Source: Fimbriimonadaceae bacterium
GTDB lineage: Bacteria > Armatimonadota > Fimbriimonadia > Fimbriimonadales > Fimbriimonadaceae
Assembly: GCA_019694835.1 (NCBI GenBank)
Contig: JAIBBE010000065.1
Location: forward strand, 1 to 64,000
Reading direction: 5' to 3'
Length of the DNA stretch: 64,000 bases
Shown here: positions 56,384 to 63,578 of the stretch, in pieces
Layout: every line of letters begins with the position of its first letter
How positions within the stretch are numbered: the first letter of the stretch is position 1
Made by a program: the position numbers and the translations under genes
The notes under the pieces: generated by a model
The model's database searches: none
What the model was told of the DNA's origin: nothing
Seen by the model: the letters and a program-made list of their open reading frames with translations, nothing else

Positions 56384-57846
56384 TCCCCCTCGTCCGCTGC
56401 CTCGATCCGCGCCCTGCGGACCTCGCGCGGCGGGAGCCGATGGCGGATTCGGTGAACATCCCGGTTGAGGAGTTGGCGGCCCGGACGCACGAATTGCCGC
56501 CTCCGGCCCCCCTCTCCTGCGCCCGCCAAATGACCAATGGAGATCAGTCTTCGCGGCGGAGGAGAGGGGTTGGGGGAGAGGTGACAGCTGAAGACACGCG
56601 CGAGCCCCCTCCCCGGCCCTCCCCCACCGGAGTGGGAGAGGGAGAATCCGGACCTATGCCTCCATCCTCCCACGGAGGGACGACCGCACTTGAGGAAGGC
56701 GATTCGGCTCCCCTCTCCTGCGCCCGCCAAGACATCAGTGACGAAGAGCCTTCGCGGCGGAGGAGAGGGGTTGGGGGAGAGGTGAGAGCGGAAGCCCCGC
56801 GCAAGCCCCCTCCCCAACCCTCCCCCACCGGAGCGGGAGAGGGAGAATCCGGACCTATGCCTCCATCCTCCCACGAAGGGACGACCGCACTTGAGGAAGG
56901 CGATTCGGCTCCCCTCTCCTGCGCCCGCCAAGACATCAGTGACGAAGAGCGTGCGCGGCGGAGGAGAGGGGTTGGGGGAGAGGTGACGGCGCAGAATTCT
57001 GCCGAGCGCGAGCCCCCTCCCCGGCCCTCCCCCACCGGAGTGGGAGAGGGAGCACCCGGACCTATGCCTCCATCCTCCCACGGATGGAGGCCGCACACCG
57101 GAGCCGTCCAGATCCTCGACATCGAGCCCTGGGCCAGCGAGGCGGAACGGCGTCTGGCGGAACTAGGCCGGACCGTGATCCGCACGAGTTACCCCTGCGG
57201 GGGAGGGCCGGTCGCGCAGGACAATACTCAGCAGCGTGACCTCTCCCCCAACCCCTCTCCTCCGCCAAGCAGGTCAAACGTAAGTGGAATCAGGAAGGCG
57301 CAGGAGAGGGGAGCCGCGCAACCAATAACCCAAGGTCGCCTTTGGCGACCCAACGCACTCATCGAAAACCTGCAGCCAGGCGAAGGCTTGGCCCTCGACC
57401 TCGCCTGCGGCACCGGACGAGATGCCGTCTATCTCGCCTCGCTCGGCTACGACGTCCTCGCCATCGATTGGCTCCCTGACGCCATCGACCGTTGCCTGGG
57501 ACTTGCCGGGCGCTACGAACTCGCGGGAAGTATTCAAGGTTTGGTCGCTGACTTAGAGAAATCCATCCCCCTCCGCGGCGAATTCGACCTCATCACCTGC
57601 TTCTTCTTCCTCGACCGGCCCTTGCTTCGCTGGGCACGAGACCACCTCGCCCAAGGCGGTCGGCTGCTGGTCGAGACGTTCACTACGGTCCACCGTGATC
57701 ACTTCGGCAAACCCTCGCGGGAGCGGCTTGTGCTGGCCGAGGAGGAGTTGTTGGGGTTGGCGGAGGGGATGGAGGTCGAGGAGTACAGCGAGGATTGGCG
57801 AGAGAATTGCCGTCACACGGCTCAACTGAGGGCACGGAGACTCTGA
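56380..57846 (+). CDS. rhodanese-like/class I methyltransferase fusion interrupted by in-frame repeat units
   Basis: 488 residues, GTG start overlapping the mtnA stop. Residues 1-45 look like the beginning of a rhodanese domain ('VRCLDPRPADLARREPMADSVNIPVEEL'). About residues 44-240 are translated repeat DNA (three times 'RRRRGVGGEV ... PSPTG.GEGESGPMPPSSHGG ... APLSCARQ'). 'VQILDIEPWASEAERRLAELGRTVIR' continues the host protein. A second repeat follows (about 285-312, 'DLSPNPSPPPSRSNVSGIRKAQERGA'). The methyltransferase runs from 'RLWRPNALIENLQPGEGLALDLACGTGRDAVYLA' to the end, with 'EFDLITCFFFLDRPLLRWARD'. SAM-dependent methylation is inferred; the rhodanese part has no visible catalytic Cys loop. 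Confidence 0.8.
   Translation: MIPLVRCLDPRPADLARREPMADSVNIPVEELAARTHELPPPAPLSCARQMTNGDQSSRRRRGVGGEVTAEDTREPPPRPSPTGVGEGESGPMPPSSHGGTTALEEGDSAPLSCARQDISDEEPSRRRRGVGGEVRAEAPRKPPPQPSPTGAGEGESGPMPPSSHEGTTALEEGDSAPLSCARQDISDEERARRRRGVGGEVTAQNSAEREPPPRPSPTGVGEGAPGPMPPSSHGWRPHTGAVQILDIEPWASEAERRLAELGRTVIRTSYPCGGGPVAQDNTQQRDLSPNPSPPPSRSNVSGIRKAQERGAAQPITQGRLWRPNALIENLQPGEGLALDLACGTGRDAVYLASLGYDVLAIDWLPDAIDRCLGLAGRYELAGSIQGLVADLEKSIPLRGEFDLITCFFFLDRPLLRWARDHLAQGGRLLVETFTTVHRDHFGKPSRERLVLAEEELLGLAEGMEVEEYSEDWRENCRHTAQLRARRL
56509..57095. repeat. three tandem 201-bp composite repeats inside the rhodanese-methyltransferase gene
   Basis: The segment CCCCTCTCCTGCGCCCGCC begins at 56509, 56710 and 56911, exactly 201 bases (67 codons) apart. 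Each unit contains the palindrome CCCCTCTCCT ... AGGAGAGGGG, a second palindromic block (CTCCCCCACCGGAG.GGGAGAGGGAG) and the CCTATGCCTCCATCCTCCCA hairpin module also found at 43595. Units differ by scattered substitutions. The frame is kept throughout. Confidence 0.9.
57237..57315. repeat. single reverse-oriented repeat copy inside the same gene
   Basis: Opens CTCTCCCCCAACCCCTCTCC and closes GGCGCAGGAGAGGGGAGCC: the same palindromic module as at 56509 but in opposite orientation, with a different central spacer. In frame, between the rhodanese-like part and the methyltransferase. Confidence 0.85.
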
Positions 57847-57879
57847 CTCCACATGGGTTGCCAATTGGGCACAAGCGCA

Positions 57880-57973
57880 CTGGCACAAACCATCCAGCGG
57901 CTACCGGCATCTGCGGAGATGAGGTTTTGCGCCGTAATCCGCCAACCGGTAGCCGCCGGATGGTTTGTGCCAG
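57880..57973. repeat. 28-bp inverted repeat (27/28 match) with 38-base loop
   Basis: Left arm 57880-57907 starts CTGGCACAAACCATCC. Right arm 57946-57973 is its reverse complement with one mismatch. The loop contains GCGGA/TCCGC, allowing further pairing. Located in the 57847-58111 gap. No T-tract, no coding potential. Candidate palindromic mobile element or transcript end structure. Confidence 0.85.
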
Positions 57974-58006
57974 CGTGGCCTTAACATGCCGACGAAACAC
58001 CAGCTT

Positions 58007-58035
58007 CATCGGCATATTCCGCTGATATGCCGATG
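58007..58035. repeat. 11-bp perfect hairpin CATCGGCATAT/ATATGCCGATG
   Basis: A second inverted repeat in the same gap. ATGCCGA is also present at 57986-57993 as an extra partial copy, so alternative pairings are possible. It lies about 75 bases before the 58112 gene, whose -10-like TAGAAT is at 58089. Confidence 0.6.
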
Positions 58036-58111
58036 GCATCCGCACTTGACGTGCCCGGCCATGACCCTAATTTTGAGTTCCAATGTCGTAGAATAGACAC
58101 AACAGACTGGA

Positions 58112-58618
58112 ATGATTACTTCGCTCCGAACTCGACGGGCATTAGTTTTGATCGGATTGGTGCCTCTCGCCTACAAGACGCATGAACTTGAGCGTGCGCT
58201 CCCCGATCTCGCCCAGCGCGCGCAGGAACTGCAGGTAGATCGCTGGTCGCTCGTGGTTCCCGTTGCGATTCTACTGACTTTGAGCATCTGGCTTTTTCGC
58301 CGCCTTTGGGATGGCTTGCACATCTGGTCAATCGTCTATGCCTTTTGCTGCTGGGGACAATACTGGCTAGCTGTCTCTAAGCTCCAATTAGGTGCCCCAC
58401 CACCGAAAGGCGGATGGAGTCAGGTGACCTTCATGGCATTGATCCTCCTCGCTATGGGGATCGGAAATTGGCTCGTTGAGAAAAAGTGGGGTCCCCTTGA
58501 TTCCGATGCTTCCAAATCAGAGGACGCAAGGCCAGTCGCAGATCAGTCTCTAGCAAGTTCGCCTCCGTTGAGCATGACGACAAAGCAAAACGTCGAGAAG
58601 GAGTCACAGAAGGCCTAG
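58112..58618 (+). CDS. membrane protein, paralogue A of a tandem pair
   Basis: 168 residues. Begins 'ALVLIGLVPLAYKTHELERA' and 'LPDLAQRAQELQVDRWSLVV', then hydrophobic segments 'VPVAILLTLSIWLF', 'IWSIVYAFCCWGQYWLAV' and 'VTFMALILLAMGIGNWLV', and a Ser/Lys/Glu-rich soluble tail. No known family recognised. The next gene starts immediately after its stop and encodes a clear paralogue. Lower GC and different codon use from neighbours (many TTT, AAA, CTA-type codons by eye) hint at acquisition, not proven. Confidence 0.75.
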   Translation: MITSLRTRRALVLIGLVPLAYKTHELERALPDLAQRAQELQVDRWSLVVPVAILLTLSIWLFRRLWDGLHIWSIVYAFCCWGQYWLAVSKLQLGAPPPKGGWSQVTFMALILLAMGIGNWLVEKKWGPLDSDASKSEDARPVADQSLASSPPLSMTTKQNVEKESQKA

Positions 58619-59113
58619 ATGGAACTATCGCCCGGCGCGGGAAAGGCGCTTGCTTTGATTGGATTGGTGCCTGTCGCCTACAAGACGCACCAGATTGAGG
58701 GTGCGTTGCCACATCTTGCCCAACGAGCCCAAGAACTCCTTGTCCCAACTTGGCTGCTCATTTTTCCGATACTATTGCTTCTTGTTATAAACGTCTGGTT
58801 CCTACGGCGGCTCTGGGAGCGCGCACGCTTCATTTCCTCTATCTTCCTGATAAAGTGTATTGGATTCTACTGGTGGAATGTCCCCAACCTAGAGTTGGGA
58901 CGAGCCCCCGACAGAAACTCTCCCACGTCCACTGCTTGGCTTTCGCTCTTTTTGCTCGCTCTTGCGGTCGGGGTGTGGTACTACGAGAAGAGAGAGGAAG
59001 GCCGTAAGAGCCGTCCCCAGGACGACGACGAACGAATTCTAGCGGGTGACTCAACCCAAGTCAGCCCTCACCAGCCCACAACCGAGCCCATCCACGTCAC
59101 TATGCCAAAATAG
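58619..59113 (+). CDS. membrane protein, paralogue B of a tandem pair
   Basis: 164 residues. 'ALALIGLVPVAYKTHQIEGA' and 'LPHLAQRAQELLVPTWLLIF' align with the first gene of the pair over the first ~60 residues, with the same three hydrophobic segments ('FPILLLLVINVWFLRRLW', 'ISSIFLIKCIGFYWWNV', 'AWLSLFLLALAVGVWYYEKR') and a polar tail. The shared motif G-L-V-P-x-A-Y-K-T-H and L-A-Q-R-A-Q-E-L defines the pair. Stop and start are directly adjacent. yebC follows after five bases. Confidence 0.75.
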   Translation: MELSPGAGKALALIGLVPVAYKTHQIEGALPHLAQRAQELLVPTWLLIFPILLLLVINVWFLRRLWERARFISSIFLIKCIGFYWWNVPNLELGRAPDRNSPTSTAWLSLFLLALAVGVWYYEKREEGRKSRPQDDDERILAGDSTQVSPHQPTTEPIHVTMPK

Positions 59114-59118
59114 GACCC

Positions 59119-59859
59119 ATGGCTGGCCATTCCAAATGGAAGAACATCCGCATCCGCAAGGGCAAGCAGGACGCGATTCGAGGGAAGCTCTTCACCAAGC
59201 TCAGCCGCGAGATCATCATCGCGGCGAAGGGCGGGGGCGATCCGGATACGAACTCGCGCCTTCGCGTCGCGATCGAGAAGGCCCGCGAGAACTCGCTGCC
59301 AGCCGACAACATCAAGCGAGCGATCCAGCGGGGAACGGGCGAAATCGAAGGTGCCGACTACGACGAAGTCACCTACGAAGGCTACGGCCCGGGCGGCGCG
59401 GCGCTCATGGTCGAGGTCTTCACCGAAAACAAGAACCGCACGGTTGCCGACCTGCGGCACGCGTTCACCAAGTGCGGCGGCAACCTCGGCGAAAACGGCT
59501 CGGTCGGATGGCAGTTCAAGCATGTGGGGCAAATCCTCGTCCCTAAGGGCAATTTGGACGAAGAAACCTTTACTTTACAAGCCCTCGACGCCGGGGCCGA
59601 AGATGTGACCTCGGACGAGGAGCACTTCACCGTCGAGACGGCGATCGAGAATCTGCACGCCTGCAACGACGCCTTGGCCAAGGCCGGTATTCAAGCTGAG
59701 GAAGTCTCGCTGACGCGAATTCCAACCAACATGGCGACCCCAAGCGACGACGATCTGCGCCGAATCCTGCGCCTTCTCGACATGCTCGAGGATCTCGATG
59801 ACGTTAAGGAAACCTACGTAAACGTAGACATACCCGAGGAGATCCTGCAGGAGGCGTGA
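59119..59859 (+). CDS. yebC: YebC/PmpR family protein
   Basis: 246 residues. 'MAGHSKWKNIRIRKGKQDAI', 'LFTKLSREIIIAAKGGGDPDTNSRLRVAIEKARENSLPADNIKRAI', 'YEGYGPGGAALMVEVFTENKNRTVADLRHAFTKCGGNLGENGSVGW' and 'VNVDIPEEI' are YebC hallmarks. Family members act as transcription regulators or as translation factors relieving stalled proline stretches. YebC often precedes ruvC, which is not found here; repeats and a rhomboid gene follow instead. Confidence 0.96.
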   Translation: MAGHSKWKNIRIRKGKQDAIRGKLFTKLSREIIIAAKGGGDPDTNSRLRVAIEKARENSLPADNIKRAIQRGTGEIEGADYDEVTYEGYGPGGAALMVEVFTENKNRTVADLRHAFTKCGGNLGENGSVGWQFKHVGQILVPKGNLDEETFTLQALDAGAEDVTSDEEHFTVETAIENLHACNDALAKAGIQAEEVSLTRIPTNMATPSDDDLRRILRLLDMLEDLDDVKETYVNVDIPEEILQEA

Positions 59860-59861
59860 GC

Positions 59862-60165
59862 AGGCTCCCCTCTCCTGCGCCCGCAAGCCTTGATCCACCT
59901 CCCGCTCGGCGGCGGAGGAGAGGGGTTGGGGGAGAGGTTCCGCGTCAGGCTCGCAAGCAGGGCGAAGTTGGTTCGCCGGCAGGTTGCCAGCGGTACGCAT
60001 TGCTCCCCTCTCCTGCGCCCGCAAGCCTTGGACTACCTCCCGCTCGGCGGCGGAGGAGAGGGGTTGGGGGAGAGGTGAAGGTGATGTCTTCCAGTGGGCC
60101 TTTGCCGGCGAGACGCCAGCGGTACGGGGTTGGTTCGCCGGCAGGTTGCCAGCGGTACGAGGGGA
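59862..60165. repeat. two dispersed palindromic repeats plus GCCGGCAGGTTGCCAGCGGTAC modules
   Basis: GCTCCCCTCTCCTGCGCCCG begins at about 59864 and 60002. Each copy closes with GGCGGAGGAGAGGGGTTGGG. Between and after them are copies of GCCGGCAGGTTGCCAGCGGTAC (about 59974 and 60138) and a variant GCCGGCGAGACGCCAGCGG. The 307-base yebC-rhomboid gap is filled by them. The last copy abuts GAGGGG, which serves as the ribosome-binding site of the rhomboid gene. Confidence 0.85.
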
Positions 60166-60166
60166 A

Positions 60167-61258
60167 ATGACCAGGGTCCCCTGGATAACCCTCCTGCTTA
60201 TCGCCGCGAATCTGATTCCGGCGTTCGGTCTCCTGTTCGATCCTGAAATCGCCTATTCCTTCGGCTTTCGCCCCGACGCGCCGACCGCCCTCACGGCGCT
60301 GACCAGCCTCTTCCTCCACCTCAACGTCATCCACCTTCTCGGCAACATGGTGTTTCTCGCCGCCGTCGGTCCGAGCGTCGAGTTTGCGGTCGGTGCGGTC
60401 AAGTTCTTGGTCATCTATCTTGTCGGTGGTCTGCTTGGCGCGCTTGTTCATTGGCTGATGTACCGAAATGTCGTCGAGCCCAATTTGCTGATTGGGGCCA
60501 GCGGTTCGATCGCGGCTTGCGTGGGCTATGCGAGCGTGCGCTACTTCGCGACGCCGGTTCATCTCGCCCCCAAGCTCAAACTGCCGATCTGGTCGGTCGG
60601 GGCACTGTGGGTAGCGCTTCAGGTCGTGGGAGGCTTCGTTCGCCTCGGCGATCCGGGCGGAAGTGCGGCGTTTTGGGACCATCTCGGGGGCTTCGTGGCG
60701 GGCGTCCTGCTGAGCCTGATCTTCAAAGCCCCCGCCAGCGTGGCCGTCGAGGTGGGTCACCAGAAGCTCAGCGAGATGAGTGAGCGGAGCCCGGCCGCCA
60801 TGCTCGCCGCCGCCGAGCAGCACCTCAAGCGGCATCCCGAAGACCTCAAGGCCCTCGCTCAAAAAGCCGACGCCCATGCGTCCCTCGGCGACCACCAGCA
60901 GGAAGCCGAGACGCGGCTTCGAATCGTCGATCTGTCGCGCGGCATGCCGTTGGCGATGGCGATTCATCAACTCGCAAAATGCGATCCGAGCCGTTTCGCT
61001 GCCCTCCCTGCGCTGCGCCGAATACGTGACGCCGAGACCCTGCGAACGCTCGACCCCGAGGCAAGCGCGACCCTCCTCGAAAGCATCAAGGACGGGCCGA
61101 TCGATGAGCCGCAGCGACCAGACGCCATGCTGGCGCTCGCCGATCTGCTTCGCGAGGCCGAGCCCGAGCGCGCCCACGACACCCTGGTCCAGCTCGGCCA
61201 GGACTACCCTTTGCATCCCGCCGTCGACCTTGCCCGCGCGAAGGGCTTGCTCAAGTGA
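60167..61258 (+). CDS. rhomboid family intramembrane serine protease with C-terminal helical/TPR-like region
   Basis: 363 residues from ATG 60167 (GAGGGG seven bases upstream). The upstream extension to 59984 is translated repeat. Six membrane segments: 'HLNVIHLLGNMVFLAAVGPSVE' (H-x3-H-x2-G-N), catalytic Ser in 'GASGSIAACVGYASVRY' and catalytic His in 'FWDHLGGFVAGVLLSL'. The C-terminal ~150 residues form helical repeats ('AAAEQHLKRHPEDLKALAQKADAHASLGDHQQEAE'), TPR-like. It cleaves transmembrane helices within the membrane. Its stop overlaps the next start (GTGA). Confidence 0.93.
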   Translation: MTRVPWITLLLIAANLIPAFGLLFDPEIAYSFGFRPDAPTALTALTSLFLHLNVIHLLGNMVFLAAVGPSVEFAVGAVKFLVIYLVGGLLGALVHWLMYRNVVEPNLLIGASGSIAACVGYASVRYFATPVHLAPKLKLPIWSVGALWVALQVVGGFVRLGDPGGSAAFWDHLGGFVAGVLLSLIFKAPASVAVEVGHQKLSEMSERSPAAMLAAAEQHLKRHPEDLKALAQKADAHASLGDHQQEAETRLRIVDLSRGMPLAMAIHQLAKCDPSRFAALPALRRIRDAETLRTLDPEASATLLESIKDGPIDEPQRPDAMLALADLLREAEPERAHDTLVQLGQDYPLHPAVDLARAKGLLK

Positions 61259-61923
61259 AGGCATGGTGGCGGCGCATTCGCCCCAACGTGCTGAGCCTCC
61301 CGATTTTCCTTCTGGCTCGGCTGATTGGACTGACACTCCGTATCCAGGTCGACGGCTGGGACAAGCTTCAAGCCCTCCCAGGAGGCAAGATTCTGGCAGG
61401 ATGGCATGGGCGCACGTTCGTCGCCGCCATCTTCTTTCGCGGCAAGGGCGTCTGGACGATCATCAGCCAGTCGCGCGATGGTGAGATGCAGAACCGGATC
61501 TTCACCCGATTTGGGTTCAAGACGATTCGCGGGAGTACCGGACGGGGAGGTGTGCGAGCCGCCGTCGAGGCCATTCGGGTTCTCCGCGAAGGAGCGACCA
61601 TGGCCTTTACGCCGGACGGCCCCCGAGGACCCAGCGGGGTCGTTCAGGACGGCATTCTGACGATGGCGATGAAGTCGGGGGCGGCGTTGGTTCCCGTCGG
61701 TGTTTCTGCCTCACGCCGAAAGCTCGTCAAGACGTGGGATCGCTATCTCGTGCCCGGGTTTTTCGCACGTTGCCTGATGATCTTCGGCGACCCGCTTTAC
61801 CTGCCTGCCGATGCTAGTCCCGAACAGATTGCCGAGGTTCGAGAGAGACTCCAAGCCGAAATGCACCGGCTAGAGGAAGAAGCGGAGCGGCGGATGGGGC
61901 ACTTGCCTACGCCGCTTTCTTAA
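61255..61923 (+). CDS. DUF374 lysophospholipid acyltransferase-type protein
   Basis: 222 residues, GTG start. DUF374 pattern: 'LAGWHGRTFVAAIFFRGKGVWTIISQSRDGEM' (H-x4-D type region), 'FGFKTIRGSTGRGGVRAAVEAIRVLREGATMAFTPDGPRGPSGVVQDG' and 'ALVPVGVSASRRKLVKTWDRYLVPGFFARCLMIFGDP'. The family resembles LpxL/PlsC acyltransferases and may acylate a lipid or lipid A-like molecule in the inner membrane. It overlaps the convergent gene end by 17 bases. Substrate unknown. Confidence 0.9.
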   Translation: MKAWWRRIRPNVLSLPIFLLARLIGLTLRIQVDGWDKLQALPGGKILAGWHGRTFVAAIFFRGKGVWTIISQSRDGEMQNRIFTRFGFKTIRGSTGRGGVRAAVEAIRVLREGATMAFTPDGPRGPSGVVQDGILTMAMKSGAALVPVGVSASRRKLVKTWDRYLVPGFFARCLMIFGDPLYLPADASPEQIAEVRERLQAEMHRLEEEAERRMGHLPTPLS

Positions 61924-63253
61924 ACTTCCCTTTGATCTTCGCCAACAGGCCCTCTTTCGGTTCCTTCGCATTGTTCGGGGCTGCGAGGGCTGCCTCGTCG
62001 AACTCACCGTAGACCTCGTGCAGTCGGGCTAGCACCTTGTCGCGGGACGCCAACTGCAGGCGCAGTGACATTCCCGCCGCTTCGGCAACCGCCTCCGCCG
62101 CCTTCAGGTTCGGCGGCTCTTCGATCAGGCAGATGAGGTCCTCGCCATCGACGGCCACCGGCGCGCACTTGGCAGCTAGCGCGAAGTCGAGGGGCACCAG
62201 ATCAGGCGACAGGCCGGAGCCTGGACCGGAATCCTCTTCATGGAGAAGAAGGGCTATGCGCTGGACCTGGGCGGAAATTTTCTCTGGATCGTCAGGGTCG
62301 GTGGGCAATTCGAGATCGTCGGGCAACGCATCCGGATTGATTGCGTGAACATCGACGTCGCGCATCGTGGGAGCTTCGGTAAGGGCCACCGGTTCGCTCA
62401 AACCCTCAAACGCGCTGAGGAGATCGAGGTTCTGGGTTCGCGGCTCGTGAATATCCGTTGGCTCGGCCGCTTTGGTTCCGACCTCAGCCATCAATTCGTC
62501 GAACTGAGCGTCGAGTGACGGCGTTTCGGCGGGCTCCGGTTCAGACTCGACGGGTTCGGCGGAGGCTTCGGCTGCCGAGAAGAGTGCTGCGATGTCATCG
62601 GCGCCGAGAGTTGCACTGCTTTCGGGTGCCGGGGCAACGGTGGGGATCTCCACATCACCTTCAAAGGCGGCAAGGAGATCGGCATCGGGCGGGATCGTCA
62701 TCGGCGCGACGGGAACTTCAACCGACTCTGTTTCAACCTCTTCCAGGGGTGCCATCTCCGCGCTTTGCAGATCTTCCGTGATCAATGCAACTTCTGGCAC
62801 CAAAACTTGCTCTTCGGTCGGAACTTCAACCGGAGGTGCTGACGCGACCGCCTTCTTTCGCCCCTTCTTCACCGGCTGTCCGTACGCCGTCTCCAGGCCG
62901 CGCCAAACGACTTCGGCGGGCGCGGTGACAACCCGCACCTGACCTACCTGCGCCTCGACCAAGCGAAGGGCGTGCATGTCAATCGGCTCGGCAGCCAAGA
63001 CAACGAGAATCCCGCCCTCAATCGAAAGCGGCAAGCACCGAGCGAAACAGGCGAGCGAGCCGGAGAGGCGCGCCAAGGCGTCAGGATCGGGCGACTGGTG
63101 CGCCTCCGCGGGTTGGGGCCAAGTCGCCGACGCGGTCGCACAAGCCCGCTCAATCGCCTCAGCGAGACGGTTGCTCAGCATCTCGTCCGACTCAGCCAGC
63201 CGGTCGACGGCGGCCTTGATGTCCAGCAAAGCAGTTTCGCGAATCTCAGACAT
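61907..63253 (-). CDS. stand-alone protein with two MshEN (GspE N-terminal)-like domains
   Basis: 448 residues from ATG 63253 (MSEIRETALLDIKAAVDRL). The frame extends to 63358, but that part is not typical. Domain 1 (~65-140): 'FARCLPLSIEGGILVVLAAEPIDMHALRLVEAQVGQVRVVTAPAEVVWRGLETAYG', the MshEN/T2SSE-N beta-alpha pattern seen in PilB. Domain 2 (~345-430): 'LVPLDFALAAKCAPVAVDGEDLICLIEEPP'. Between them is an acidic ~200-residue linker with repeated 'DLLAAFEG', 'DIAALFSA', 'LDLLSAFEG' motifs, then a basic C-terminus. No ATPase domain. c-di-GMP sensing linked to pili is a hypothesis only. Confidence 0.75.
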   Translation of the reverse strand: MSEIRETALLDIKAAVDRLAESDEMLSNRLAEAIERACATASATWPQPAEAHQSPDPDALARLSGSLACFARCLPLSIEGGILVVLAAEPIDMHALRLVEAQVGQVRVVTAPAEVVWRGLETAYGQPVKKGRKKAVASAPPVEVPTEEQVLVPEVALITEDLQSAEMAPLEEVETESVEVPVAPMTIPPDADLLAAFEGDVEIPTVAPAPESSATLGADDIAALFSAAEASAEPVESEPEPAETPSLDAQFDELMAEVGTKAAEPTDIHEPRTQNLDLLSAFEGLSEPVALTEAPTMRDVDVHAINPDALPDDLELPTDPDDPEKISAQVQRIALLLHEEDSGPGSGLSPDLVPLDFALAAKCAPVAVDGEDLICLIEEPPNLKAAEAVAEAAGMSLRLQLASRDKVLARLHEVYGEFDEAALAAPNNAKEPKEGLLAKIKGKFKKAA

Positions 63254-63409
63254 AGCGTGTGGTTTCGCCGACTCAGCGATCTCCCCGCATTCGCCGCCCA
63301 TGCGATCTGGAATAAGTATCGGCACAACCGGGTGGACTTTGGAGACGTCGGTGGGCAACCGATAACTGAGAGTGGAGTGAAGGCAAAACGTCGAAACGAC
63401 TCGATGCCG

Positions 63410-63511
63410 GGTGGCCGGGGTGATGAAGGGTGCACCCCGGCGTTGTCAGAGTCCGACCGGCTTCCGCGACTGGCAGCGCCCCGGTGCACAATTCAGCACC
63501 AGGGCCACCCC
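63410..63511. repeat. ~100-bp palindromic intergenic element (family member 2)
   Basis: Ends GGTGGCCGGGGTGATGAA and TTCAGCACCAGGGCCACCCC are imperfect inverted repeats. Internal GGTGCACCCCGGCGTTG matches the element at 11936-12121, but the middle is shorter and different (GAGTCCGACCGGCTTCCGCG). No coding potential. Confidence 0.7.
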
Positions 63512-63578
63512 AAACCGGTGCCCCAGACACGTCTTAACACAAGGCAAGCCGTTTTGTGCCACATTCTGGACTCGGCTA

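Noticed and set aside
59984..60166. N-terminal extension of the rhomboid protein
   Set aside because: It is translated repeat DNA. The first membrane segment follows ATG 60167, which has a good ribosome-binding site.
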